Below the pieces are notes generated by a model, which worked only from the letters and a program-made list of their open reading frames with translations, was not told where the DNA came from and ran no database searches. From Bacteroidota bacterium (GTDB lineage: Bacteria > Bacteroidota > Bacteroidia > B-17B0 > Aurantibacillaceae), in NCBI GenBank assembly GCA_016711805.1, contig JADJSH010000014.1:124001-188000 (forward strand): DNA of 64,000 nt, written 5' to 3'. Positions 1 to 9,715 of the stretch are shown here, one piece after another. A program made the translations under genes and the position numbers. The first letter of the stretch is position 1. Each line of letters starts with the position of its first letter.

Positions 1-658
1 CTTCAGGAGTAATTGCTCTATCATATAATCTAAAATCATCAATAAAAGCCTGAGTGTCATCTTGAAGAGGAGCATTACTTCCACCAATTTTATTACTTGT
101 TCGAAACACATTCTGAGGCATGTAATTACCAGTATAAGTTCCAATGAGTACATTATTAACATAAATAGACATTTGCAGACCTGATGAAATAAATACTAAG
201 TGATACCAGGTGTTGATACTTAATGGAGTATTGCTCATATAATAAGAACCTGTTTGACCCGTTAGCAAATACTCAATAGATGGACAGCCATTTCCAGAGT
301 GAGATAACTTACCTAACACATTATCCGTACAATAACCATTAGAAAAATCATACAATCTTGGATAAGATTCTGTTTGTTTAATCTTAACCCAAGCACTAAT
401 ACTGTAATCTCCATAAATCCAATAATCATTGGGTAACATGATATGATTAGAATTATCAACCACATCATAACAAGCATTAGCTGCACCCCATCTATCTGTT
501 CCATACAAAGGTGTTCCTGCCGAAACACCATGTCTTGCGCCTACATAATCTAACGTATTATTATTGAACGGATAATAAGCTGATAGAGAATTAGTTGGAA
601 CCTGTGCAATTAAAATAAAATTTAAGCCTAATAAACACGATAGTAAAACTTTTTTCAT
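1..658 (-). CDS. LamG-domain secreted protein, N-terminal part (runs off window)
   Basis: An open frame begins at the ATG at 658 (reading leftward) and is still open at base 1, giving about 219 codons without a stop. It opens with a lipid-free signal peptide (MKKVLLSCLLGLNFILIAQ), followed by a concanavalin/LamG-like jelly-roll region: 'LSAYYPFNNNTLDYVG', 'YSISAWVKI', 'WYHLVFI' and 'FIDDFRLYDRAIT' are characteristic strands. In this phylum such proteins are usually exported by T9SS and carry a C-terminal sorting domain, which here would lie outside the window. Function beyond carbohydrate or surface binding cannot be inferred. The downstream neighbour in the same direction is unknown. Confidence 0.8.
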   Translation of the reverse strand, partial: MKKVLLSCLLGLNFILIAQVPTNSLSAYYPFNNNTLDYVGARHGVSAGTPLYGTDRWGAANACYDVVDNSNHIMLPNDYWIYGDYSISAWVKIKQTESYPRLYDFSNGYCTDNVLGKLSHSGNGCPSIEYLLTGQTGSYYMSNTPLSINTWYHLVFISSGLQMSIYVNNVLIGTYTGNYMPQNVFRTSNKIGGSNAPLQDDTQAFIDDFRLYDRAITPE

Positions 659-777
659 GATATATTTAATAAGAATAGCTATAAATTTACATAAAAAAAA
701 GTTCCCTATTAACCTAACTATTAAATGAGTGGTTTGACTTAGTAAACGATTAGATTTTCGTGATAAGTGAATATAGA

Positions 778-3700
778 TTATCTAAAAACCGTAATGTGTC
801 CAGCTTTTTTGATAGTTCCACTTTGAGTTTCAACTTCAATAAGGTACACATACACTCCATCGGGTACAGGTTTTCCTTTGTAAGTTCCATCCCAACCTTC
901 ATTTATGTCTTTTAACTCTTTAATTTTTTCGCCCCAACGGTTATAGATTAAACAATTCATTTTATCCAAACATGTTCCCTTTATGTACCAAACATCATTG
1001 AGTTTATCACTATTGGGAGTAAAGGTATTTGGTATATATAACGTAAAATCTGTTTTGTTGCTAGGTACAGTCAATACATATTTCGTTTCACAAAAGGATG
1101 AATCTTGAATAGACAAGGAATAATTACCTGTACTCAAATTTTTCAAAAATCATACTATTAGTTAATCCATTATTATTAAAATTTATTGAATAAGGTTTAA
1201 CTCCTCCTTTAATACTATCTATAACAATAGAACCATCGTCACTATCACAATTTGGTGCTATTGTAGATATAAAACCAGTTGGACCGCCAGTTGAACCAAC
1301 ATTAAATATGGTAGATGTTGAACAAGCTCCATTTATAATAGTTAAAGCATAATTACCAGTTGGCAAACCTGTTGCATTATTTGTAACAGAAACATTTGGG
1401 CTCCATGAATAATTACTTCCAATCAGATTATCCGTAATTGAAATACTACCATCATTTAAATTACAGTTTGAAGGTAATACTGTAGATGAAATTATGGATA
1501 ATGGAACCGAACTTAAGATACTTATCACTGTATTAGTCTGGCAAGTTCCATTATTAGCAGTAATTGTATAATTGCCCGCTGCCAAATTACTAGCAGTATT
1601 TGTTGTAGAAGAAACGCCAGAACTCCAAGCATAAGTATTGTTAGACGGTAAAGAAGTAACGGTGGCAAATCCATTACTTAAACCACAAGATGTATTATTT
1701 ACTGTTGTAGCTGTAATTGTTGGAGAAGGATTCACACTAACTGTCACTATTGCTGTATTAGTACATGCTGCGTTTGCTCCCGTAACCGTATAGTTTGTTG
1801 TTACATTGGGGGAAGCGATAACGACACTACCTGTTGAAGAAGAAAGCGTTGCCGCATTTGCCCAAGTATAAGTAGTTGCTCCGGTAGCTGTAAGAGTGGC
1901 ATTAGATCCAGCACAAATTGTTGGTGATGACGATGTCAAAAGATTTACACCACTTGTACACGCTAATCCAGATACACTAGGCTGTTGTGATGACCAACTC
2001 GTTGAATTCACAAAACTACCATTATTACTATTGGACGTAACGTCTGAAACAGTTGATCCTGACAATTGATTACAACGATAATACATGAATAAACCATTTT
2101 CATTTCCTACTAAACATTGATTATAATCTGCTGCAATTTCAGAAGCTGTTCGAACCCTATTCCAAATACGAACTTCATCTTCGTTTCCTCCTAAAGCTAT
2201 TGAAGAGGAATCACTTAAGCGCGTTTTTATAATTCGTGTTAATGGATCTGAATTAACCGTTTTGGTATCTACTAAAGCACCATTTAAATACAGTTTTGCA
2301 GTGTGAGTCGAATAGTCCATTACCCCAGCAGCATGGTACCATGTACCTAATAAAAAACCACTAGGTGGAGCGTAATCACAACTTATATTTGTAGGACCTG
2401 TTGTTGCATTTGGTCCATCAACTTTAAAGCCTAAATGATTTGCTGGAAAATTTCCAGTTCCAAAACTCCATCCAAAACCTAAAAAGATATCTTCATAAAC
2501 AACAGGATCTTCTGTAAATATTAACGCCCGTGCATTTGAAGAAAAAGGCGTATTCAATTTGAACCAACATTCCCAAGTGAAACCATTACTACTATATAAT
2601 TGATTATTAGTTGGTAAAGAAACAGCATCAGTTGTATTATCAAATTGTAATGAACCTCCACAGGATTGAGATGGAACAATAATACAATTAATGTTTAGGG
2701 TTTGAGTGTTAATTGGTCCACATGGCGCATTCATTTGAACAGATAATGTATAAACACCATTTGATAAATTAGTTGCCGAATTTACTAAAGAAGAGGTGTT
2801 ATTTGTTTGACTAACAATTGTTCCACTTGAATTAGTCCAAGTGTATGAAAAAACAGGAGACACTTCATTAGTAGATACTGTAACAGTGGCGGATGAATTA
2901 TTGTTACTAATACAAGCAGAAGACGCAGTTAAAGAAAAACTACCAACAGATGGTAAAGGAGTTGCTCCAGGTATCATTAAACCTGTCACGGTTCCACCAA
3001 CTTGACCAGTAGTTGCTCCATTACTGGTATTAAAACATTGAGAATTAGAATTATTAAACATTCCTGGATTACCTCCATTTAAAAATGAAGTATAAGACAA
3101 AGGGGTCGATGTCCAAATTGCACCGCCGCCGCCGCCTCCTCCTTTTCCGTGACAATCTGGTCCATTAAAGTTATCTGTCCCTCCATTTCCTCCTGTAACC
3201 GAAATATTTAAAGAAGATGTTGAACAAGCCTCTATTAAAACTGTTCCTCCTGCTCCACCACCACCTTGCCCATCATTACCTGCTAGCAAAGTATTATTAT
3301 TTCCATTTGCATTGATAAAATTTCCATTTCCTGATATACTGCCACCACATCTAATAATAACAATTCCTCCTCCTGCAACACCCGCAGTTGAAACACCATC
3401 GTTTTCATGACCTGCGCCACCTCCACCACCTAAAAATATTTTATTATTAGTGTTTGAATAAATACAATTTTTTCCTTCATATCCTCCACAAAGAGCAATT
3501 GGTGAAGAACTACACTTAGTATTTCCTCCATGTCCACCAAGTCCATAATTTCCACCTCCAGCTCCGCCTCCATTAACATCATTCCCCGCTCCACCTCCAT
3601 TTGCTAAGGCCCCTAAACCTTTGGCAAACGATGATTTTGTAATAACAATACCTTCGCCTTTATTTGCTGAAAGAAAAGACGTATTAAATAGTTTAAAATC

Positions 3701-4264
3701 ACTTGCATTTCCTGAGCATGAAAAAAATTGTCCAGATGAAATAGCTCCTCCTAAAAAACCTTTTCCTGTCACATCAATATTTGCATTTAAGGTAACATTG
3801 CCGGTAGCTTCAAATACTAAAACCCCTCCAACGGAACCATTCCAAGCCGTACATGTTAAAAGTCCAATCACATTTACGTTATTATAAACTGGAACTTTTA
3901 CTAATTGCACTAATCCAGAGATACTATATGACCTCAGAATGGGATTCGTAAATGTAATTGTTGTTGAAGTAATAGCAGATATAACTAGCATTTCGTAATT
4001 ACCTGCCTCATTATATGACGTTATTGTTCCAAAATTAGAAGTATTCGTTGTATCAATACTAGCTCCCTTCATCTGAATCAATAATACTTTATCTCCTACT
4101 GCAAAACCAGAAGTGGTGACCGCATTTACTGATTGAGAACCTATAGAAGAAATGGAAGTGTAATTATTGATAATTCCAGAAACATTAGTTGTTTGAGCAG
4201 ATACTCTATAAAAAAAACAAAGGATACTAAAAAGTACAATAAAATATTTTAAACTAAGTTTCAT
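778..4264 (-). pseudogene. Gly-rich/LamG/SprB-repeat surface protein with T9SS type B (CHU_C) domain, frameshifted
   Basis: One gene read in two frames. The first (4264 to 1124) encodes a signal peptide ending in 'VSAQ', a glycine-rich block at about residues 215-390, a LamG-like domain at about 545-720, and SprB/PKD-like repeats with 'CxxxNG' and 'LxxGNYxxxxxxG' motifs. It runs out at 'MIFEKFEYR'. The second frame continues without loss: '..NLSTGNYSLSIQD' then a gliding-motility-associated C-terminal domain ('IPNTFTPNSDKLNDVW', 'IYNRWGEKI', 'WDGTYKGKPVPDGVY'). Removing one T from the T5 run at 1139-1143 restores a smooth 'IFENLSTGNYS' SprB-like repeat. So the gene is either a one-base sequencing error or a recent frameshift that would cost the protein its export signal. 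Known for the family: the C-terminal domain is the T9SS type B sorting signal. Inferred role: adhesin. Confidence 0.85.
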
Positions 4265-4435
4265 AAATTTTAGTATAGAAAATCACTAGCGCGTTATCTC
4301 ATAAAGATACCAATAATGTTTAGTGTTTTCGGGTTTCGACTCTAAAATTAGGAAATACTAAACATATTTATTCAAAATATTGATGAATGATGGGTTTAAT
4401 CTATTAAATGATATGTTTACACGGGTAAATGAAAT

Positions 4436-5746
4436 CTACTCACCTAAAATTTCATCAAAACTAGAAATCATATATTCCAACATTTCATCATTAAGCATTG
4501 GCGTTACACCAATCCAAAATGTATCACTCACAATAATATCGGTGTTTGGTAAATCGCCTACAATACGATAATCGTAATCCTTAAAATATGGCTGTTTACG
4601 CAAATCGCCAGCAAATAATAAACGTGTTGCTATTTTTTTAGCATCTAATTTTTGTACCAATTCGTTACGAGTTATACCTGCATCTTTTTTAACTGTAATT
4701 AAAAAACCGAACCAAGATGGATTAGAATTTGGCGTAGCTTCTGGCAAAATTAATTTATCAGTATGTTTTACTAAGCCTTGTTTTAACACATCAAAATTAT
4801 GTCTTCTAATTTTGATAAACTCATCCAATTTTTCTAATTGCGCCAAACCAAGAGCGGCTTGCATATCCGTTATTTTTAAATTAAAGCCTTGACGAGAATA
4901 AATGTATTTATGATCGTAGCCCATTGGTAAATCTCCTAATTGCTGACAAAAACGCAAACCACAGGTATTGTCTTTTCCTGGTTCACACCAACAATCGCGT
5001 CCCCAATCTCTAAATGATTCTGCTATTTTCTTTAACTTAGAATTAGAGGTATAAACAGCTCCACCCTCGCCCATGGTAATATGATGCGCAGGATAAAAAC
5101 TTAACGTAGCAATATCTCCAAAAGTTCCAACATGCTTACCATTGTAGGTTGCACCTAATGCATCGCAACAGTCTTCCATCAACCATAAATCATGCTTTTC
5201 ACAAAAAGCCGTTATGACATCTAAATTAAACACATTACCCATTGTGTGAGCAATAACGACAGCTTTTGTTTTATGAGATAAAGCTTTCTCTAATAGAGTC
5301 ACGTCAATTTCATAATGAGGAATCGTCACATCTAAAAACACTGGAATTGCTCCGTATTGTAAAATAGGATTTACCGTTGTTGGAAAAGAAGCTGCTACAG
5401 TAATTACTTCATCACCTGGTTTAATTCTTTCTTCACCTAACTCAATGGCCGTTAAAGCAGAAAAAGCAACTAAATTAGCAGAGGAACCTGAGTTAACAGT
5501 TAACACAGATTTTACATTAATATACTTAGCTAATTTCTTCTCAAATTCAGCGTTAAACTTACCCGTTGTAAACCATGCGTCTAATGCCGAATCAGTAATA
5601 TAAGTTAATTCTTTGTGATCAAATACTTTTCCGCTTACTGGCACAGCAGATTCACCAGGAACAAATGCTTTTTGTTTAAATGCTTCATCATGATACTCTT
5701 TTATAAGAGCATGTATTTGGTGTTTAATATCTAATAGTTTTGACAT
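4436..5746 (-). CDS. rfbH: CDP-6-deoxy-L-threo-D-glycero-4-hexulose-3-dehydrase (E1)
   Basis: Full-length (436 aa) DegT/DnrJ-family enzyme. Two features separate it from ordinary sugar aminotransferases: the PLP-binding lysine is replaced by histidine within 'SFYPAHHITMGEGGA' (His221/222), and a cysteine set C252-x-C254-x7-C262 plus C267 matches the [2Fe-2S] site of E1 dehydrases. The family uses PMP and the iron-sulfur cluster to remove the C3 hydroxyl of CDP-4-keto-6-deoxyglucose, with electrons from an E3 reductase. It is the last gene of a leftward run after rfbF and rfbG, two bases after the rfbG stop. No E3 reductase (ddhD/ascD type) is present in the window, so it must be supplied from elsewhere. 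Identity is clear; the exact stereochemical product is inferred. Confidence 0.95.
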   Translation of the reverse strand: MSKLLDIKHQIHALIKEYHDEAFKQKAFVPGESAVPVSGKVFDHKELTYITDSALDAWFTTGKFNAEFEKKLAKYINVKSVLTVNSGSSANLVAFSALTAIELGEERIKPGDEVITVAASFPTTVNPILQYGAIPVFLDVTIPHYEIDVTLLEKALSHKTKAVVIAHTMGNVFNLDVITAFCEKHDLWLMEDCCDALGATYNGKHVGTFGDIATLSFYPAHHITMGEGGAVYTSNSKLKKIAESFRDWGRDCWCEPGKDNTCGLRFCQQLGDLPMGYDHKYIYSRQGFNLKITDMQAALGLAQLEKLDEFIKIRRHNFDVLKQGLVKHTDKLILPEATPNSNPSWFGFLITVKKDAGITRNELVQKLDAKKIATRLLFAGDLRKQPYFKDYDYRIVGDLPNTDIIVSDTFWIGVTPMLNDEMLEYMISSFDEILGE

Positions 5747-5748
5747 AG

Positions 5749-6822
5749 TTATTTAGTGCAATAGGATTCTATTTGTTTAACACGACAATCGTATATATTG
5801 TTTTGAGAATTTAACTCTTCTTGATATCCTTGAATTGTAAATTCTATGGTTTCTTCGAAATTTAATTTTGGCTTCCATCCCAAAAAGTTCACCGCTTTTG
5901 TGATATCTAATTTCAATAAACCCGCTTCATGCAATTTTTCTGTTGCTACAGGAGCATCAATTTTAATGGTAGGAATTATTTTCTTCACTTCATTCACCAC
6001 ATCTCCTACACTATAGTTTTCAAAAGCAGCAGGGCCAAAATTCCATCCACCAGCAAATGTCTTTCCATTTGTCCATAATTTCTCAGCTAATTTCATGTAA
6101 CCAAAAACTGGTTCTAATACAAATTGCCAAGGACGCACAGAATTAGGATTACGAATCTCAGATGTTTGATTAGATTGATAAGCTCTTATCATGTCCGGAA
6201 TAATACGATTATCGGCCCAATCTCCCCCTCCGATTACATTTCCTGCTCTACCTGAAGCAACATGTGTAGTTCCGTCTTTACTAAAAAAAGATTTGATATA
6301 TGAATTGGTAATTAATTCAGAACAACCTTTTGAAGCACTGTATGGATCATCACCTCCCATAGCATCGTTCTCGCGATAGCCCCACATCCATTCATTATTT
6401 TGATAGCATTTGTCGGTAGTCACATTAATAGCAACTTTAACCGAAGGGCAATTTCTCACTGCTTCAAAAAAGTTAACGGTTCCCATTAAATTGGTTTCAA
6501 AATTATAATGTGGATTGTTATATGATTCAATAACTAAAGGTTGAGCGGCTAAATGAAAAGCTATATCTGGTTTGACTTGATTAAAATAATTTTGCAATTG
6601 TTCTAAGTTTCTAACATCACCATCCATGTGGTGTATTTTATTTGAAAGCTCAGTGGTTACGTAATTATCTTTTTCAGTAAGCGGAGGCAAGACATATCCA
6701 TAAACATCTGCACCTAACTCTTTTAACCAAATACACATCCAAGAGCCTTTAAATCCAGTATCTCCCGTAACTAGTATTTTTTTACCTTTAAATATTCCTA
6801 AAAATAAATCTAAGTTGTTCAT
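5749..6822 (-). CDS. rfbG: CDP-glucose 4,6-dehydratase
   Basis: Extended SDR enzyme turning CDP-glucose into CDP-4-keto-6-deoxyglucose. Visible: the nucleotide-binding 'VTGDTGFKGSW' near the N-terminus (the TGFKGSW form is typical of this subfamily), 'NVTTDKCYQN', the catalytic 'YSASK', and 'SGRAGNVIGGGDWADNRIIPD', a signature of CDP-glucose dehydratases. A longer frame from 6861 exists, but it would overlap rfbF by about 30 bases. The ATG at 6822 lies 7 bases after the rfbF stop and gives the usual length (357 aa) starting 'MNNLDLFLG', so I choose it. Part of a rfbF-rfbG-rfbH unit making CDP-4-keto-3,6-dideoxyhexose for surface polysaccharide. Confidence 0.93.
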   Translation of the reverse strand: MNNLDLFLGIFKGKKILVTGDTGFKGSWMCIWLKELGADVYGYVLPPLTEKDNYVTTELSNKIHHMDGDVRNLEQLQNYFNQVKPDIAFHLAAQPLVIESYNNPHYNFETNLMGTVNFFEAVRNCPSVKVAINVTTDKCYQNNEWMWGYRENDAMGGDDPYSASKGCSELITNSYIKSFFSKDGTTHVASGRAGNVIGGGDWADNRIIPDMIRAYQSNQTSEIRNPNSVRPWQFVLEPVFGYMKLAEKLWTNGKTFAGGWNFGPAAFENYSVGDVVNEVKKIIPTIKIDAPVATEKLHEAGLLKLDITKAVNFLGWKPKLNFEETIEFTIQGYQEELNSQNNIYDCRVKQIESYCTK

Positions 6823-6829
6823 GATATAT

Positions 6830-7609
6830 TTATTTCCAAATTTTCCAATTAGCAGAACCACTTTGCCACAAATCCTCTAACTCAATTTTATCTCTTAAAG
6901 CATCCATACATTTCCAAAAACCGTCATGTAAATAAGCCGACAATTTTCCATCATTTGCAATTTCAATTAATGGCTTTTTTTCCCATTGGATATCGTCCAT
7001 TTCTCCATTTAAATAATTGAAAATTTCAGGCTCCAAAACAAAAAATCCACCATTAATACGAACACCGTCGCCAATAGGTTTTTCCTGAAATGTTTTTACA
7101 GTTCCGTTTGCATCCGTTTCTACATTTCCAAATCTACCTGGTAATTGAATGGATGTTAATGTTGCTATTTTTCCGGATTTCTTATGGAAACTAATTAAAT
7201 CATTGATATTAATATCTGCTACACCATCCCCATATGTCAACATAAAAGGCTCATTACCAACATATTTTTGAATACGTTTAATACGTCCTGCTGTATTTGT
7301 ATTAATCCCTGTATCTACTAAAGTTACTTTCCAGTTTTCGGAACCAGAATTATGAACCTCCATTTTATTATTAGCTAAATCAAAAGTAACGTCTGTTTGA
7401 TGTAAAAAATAATTGGCAAAATATTCTTTAATCACGTATCCCTTGTATCCACAGCAAACTACAAATTCATTAAAGCCATAGTGACTATAAATTTTCATGA
7501 TATGCCATAAAATTGGTTTACCTCCAATTTCAACCATTGGTTTTGGTCTAACATCTGTTTCTTCTGATAAACGAGTACCTAAGCCTCCCGCTAAAATAAC
7601 TACCTTCAT
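6830..7609 (-). CDS. rfbF: Glucose-1-phosphate cytidylyltransferase
   Basis: Nucleotidyltransferase of 259 aa, normal family length, that joins CTP and glucose-1-phosphate to give CDP-glucose, the committed step of CDP-3,6-dideoxyhexose synthesis. The N-terminus carries 'ILAGGLGTRL' and 'RPKPMVEIGGKPILWHIM', the sugar-phosphate nucleotidyltransferase signature. Further along, 'LTYGDGVADI' supplies the metal-binding aspartate and 'INGGFFVLEPEIF' is typical of the cytidylyltransferase group. It follows a LamG/T9SS gene by 18 bases and precedes rfbG by 7, so the five genes from 9597 leftward are probably one transcript. Confidence 0.95.
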   Translation of the reverse strand: MKVVILAGGLGTRLSEETDVRPKPMVEIGGKPILWHIMKIYSHYGFNEFVVCCGYKGYVIKEYFANYFLHQTDVTFDLANNKMEVHNSGSENWKVTLVDTGINTNTAGRIKRIQKYVGNEPFMLTYGDGVADININDLISFHKKSGKIATLTSIQLPGRFGNVETDANGTVKTFQEKPIGDGVRINGGFFVLEPEIFNYLNGEMDDIQWEKKPLIEIANDGKLSAYLHDGFWKCMDALRDKIELEDLWQSGSANWKIWK

Positions 7610-7627
7610 ATAAATATCTAATTTAAT

Positions 7628-8644
7628 CTATTCTTTAATAAATTTCATGTTTTGTATGTAAGTTCCTGATGAAAATTTTAATATGTAAAACCCAGAAGAA
7701 ATATCACTTAAATCAATCGAATAATTGCCTAACTCATTTTTTTTGAATGTTTGTTTACGAACCAATTTCCCTTCATAAGATAGAATATCGATTTCTATTT
7801 CATTCGAAATATATTCATTCGCTTGTATCTTTACATTTATCTGATTAAGACTCGGGTTTGGGAAAATAGAGCACAGACTATTGTTATTTTGAATTTCATT
7901 AACAGAACTAACAGAGCATTGACCTCCATTATAAAGCGTGGTTATTTCGGTTGCATTCAAAGCCCTACTATATATTTTTAATTCATCAATACAACCTTTA
8001 GCGTATTCATTTGCGCCTGGCCCTCCAGGAGAATAACCAATATATAAGGTTCCATTATTGGTTGATTCTAACTGGATAGAATTTGTAGTAACCGTATTAA
8101 TTAAAACTGCATTTTTGTATGCTTTAAAAACACCATTAGATTTTGAAAAAGTAACCGTATAAAAATCCCATTGGCCGAGTGTGGTTGCCCCAGTGGTTGT
8201 ATACGTATAATAACTTAGATTAACAGGAAAATTCGCAATAAACATTTGCCCATTACTACTACTTGGGCTTTGGATTGTATAATCCCAACCCCAGTCAGAT
8301 GTAGAATTGTATTTATTTACAATACTAAACACATTAAAATTATTATACCATCCATCTACCCTACACCATGCAGAAATCGTTATTTCATCTTTAATTTCAA
8401 TCGAATCCAATGATGTACTACCTGACACAACAATAGAACTGCTTGTACCATTAAAATAATAAGCAGAATTAGTATTTCCAAATCTATCTGTCGTTAATGT
8501 TGCTCCGTTAACAATCCCGTTGTTACTATTTCCACTTAAATCTTGTGCGTTACCATTCATAGGCATACATAAAACTAAATCACTAGTAATGTTTTGAGAA
8601 AAAAGTTTTGTACTTAATATTAGAGCAACAATAAAATATTTCAT
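7628..8644 (-). CDS. LamG-domain protein with T9SS type A sorting domain
   Basis: 338-aa secreted protein. A signal peptide (MKYFIVALILSTKLFSQ) is followed by a LamG/concanavalin-like domain at about residues 20-235 ('LVLCMPMNGNAQDLSG', 'ITISAWCRVDGW', 'CIDELKIYSRALNATEI'). From about residue 260 there is a C-terminal T9SS type A domain: 'IFPNPSLNQINV', 'SGFYILKFSSG', 'MKFIKE'. It would be exported through the outer membrane by T9SS. Its ATG overlaps the stop of the upstream glycosyltransferase (ATGA at 8641-8644), and rfbF starts 18 bases after it, so a surface protein is embedded in a sugar-nucleotide operon. Whether it binds or carries the glycan made here is unknown. Confidence 0.85.
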   Translation of the reverse strand: MKYFIVALILSTKLFSQNITSDLVLCMPMNGNAQDLSGNSNNGIVNGATLTTDRFGNTNSAYYFNGTSSSIVVSGSTSLDSIEIKDEITISAWCRVDGWYNNFNVFSIVNKYNSTSDWGWDYTIQSPSSSNGQMFIANFPVNLSYYTYTTTGATTLGQWDFYTVTFSKSNGVFKAYKNAVLINTVTTNSIQLESTNNGTLYIGYSPGGPGANEYAKGCIDELKIYSRALNATEITTLYNGGQCSVSSVNEIQNNNSLCSIFPNPSLNQINVKIQANEYISNEIEIDILSYEGKLVRKQTFKKNELGNYSIDLSDISSGFYILKFSSGTYIQNMKFIKE

Positions 8645-9597
8645 GTTTTAATAATTAAATGATTAAAAATTAATGCGTTCTTTTCAATCACTAAAGGACG
8701 TTTACGGATTTGAGTGTGTATTGCTCCAATATATTCTCCAATAATTCCGATAAAAAATAATTGAACAGACGAAAAGAAAAAAATGCCAATTACCATTGGT
8801 GCCATTCCAATTTGGAATTCGTACCAATAGATTAACTTATAAATAAAATAACCAACGGCCACTAAAAAACTTACAATTGCTGAGAAAAAGCCAACGAATG
8901 CGGACAATCTTAGCGGCAATTTAGAATGACTAGTGAAGCCAAGCATGGCAACATCATACAACTTAAAGAAATTAGAATTTGATTTACCCGAAAGTCGTTC
9001 AGGTTGAGTAAAAGGAATTTCAAATCTTCTAAAACCCAATTCAGATACAAGACCTCGCAAATAAGGGTATTGATCATCTAAATTTCTGATAATGGAAATA
9101 AATTTTTGATCGTATAACCCGAAACCTGTAAAGTTTTTAATAATTGCCTCTCCGTCTGATGCGCTGGATAAAATATTATAAAAAAACTTTCGAACCGCAA
9201 ACATCATAGGGTTTTCCTTACTCTGTTTTTTAACCCCAATCACAATTTTAAAACCTTCTTCCCATTTCTCTAAAAACTGAGGAATCATTTCTGGCGGTTC
9301 TTGAAAATCAGAAACCATATAAATAACAGCATCGCCGTGACACTGAATTAATCCATGAAAAGGTGATCGAATCCAACCGAAATTTCGTTCATTAAAAATT
9401 ACTTTTACATTTTTATTTGTGGCAGCAATTTCTTTTAAAATCTCAGGAGTTTTATCTACAGAACAATTGTCTATTAAAACATGCTCATAAGTATATTGAG
9501 GTAGTTTTTCAAATATCTTACCTATAGTGTCTATCAATAATCTAACATTACCCTCTTCATTAAAACATGGAGTAATAACTGAAATGTGTTTTTTCAT
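8641..9597 (-). CDS. Family 2 glycosyltransferase, membrane-anchored (GtrB/DPM1-like)
   Basis: GT-A fold glycosyltransferase of about 318 aa. The N-terminus reads 'ISVITPCFNEEGNV', with 'LIDNCSVDKTPEIL' and 'VSDFQEPPEMI' (the DxD-like acidic site is replaced by 'SDFQEP', usual for undecaprenyl- or dolichyl-phosphate sugar transferases). Two hydrophobic helices near the C-terminus (about residues 225-295) anchor it in the inner membrane. The family typically moves a sugar from a nucleotide donor to a polyprenyl phosphate. The frame also has an ATG at 9618, but a TAttTTTG -7-like box at 9607-9614 (complement) lies inside that extension, and 'MKKHISVITP' from 9597 is the normal start. First gene of the leftward operon. 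Confidence 0.85.
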   Translation of the reverse strand: MKKHISVITPCFNEEGNVRLLIDTIGKIFEKLPQYTYEHVLIDNCSVDKTPEILKEIAATNKNVKVIFNERNFGWIRSPFHGLIQCHGDAVIYMVSDFQEPPEMIPQFLEKWEEGFKIVIGVKKQSKENPMMFAVRKFFYNILSSASDGEAIIKNFTGFGLYDQKFISIIRNLDDQYPYLRGLVSELGFRRFEIPFTQPERLSGKSNSNFFKLYDVAMLGFTSHSKLPLRLSAFVGFFSAIVSFLVAVGYFIYKLIYWYEFQIGMAPMVIGIFFFSSVQLFFIGIIGEYIGAIHTQIRKRPLVIEKNALIFNHLIIKT

Positions 9598-9715
9598 ATC
9601 AAATACCAAAAATAACATTTTTTGATAGAAAATAAGATTTATTTTATTAGATATTCGGGAGTTTGGTATAATATTTTTTAGTATTTTAAACCTTTATTTT
9701 AAAGGGTATTTTGTT

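Noticed and set aside
3110..3600. Gly-rich repeat tract read as a separate repeat or CRISPR-like element.
   Set aside because: It is the low-complexity glycine-rich domain of the protein encoded on the minus strand.
5050..5110. Missing PLP lysine in the aminotransferase-like gene, which could suggest a dead enzyme.
   Set aside because: The Lys-to-His change with the C-x-C-x7-C set is the normal state of E1 dehydrases (RfbH), so it defines the function.
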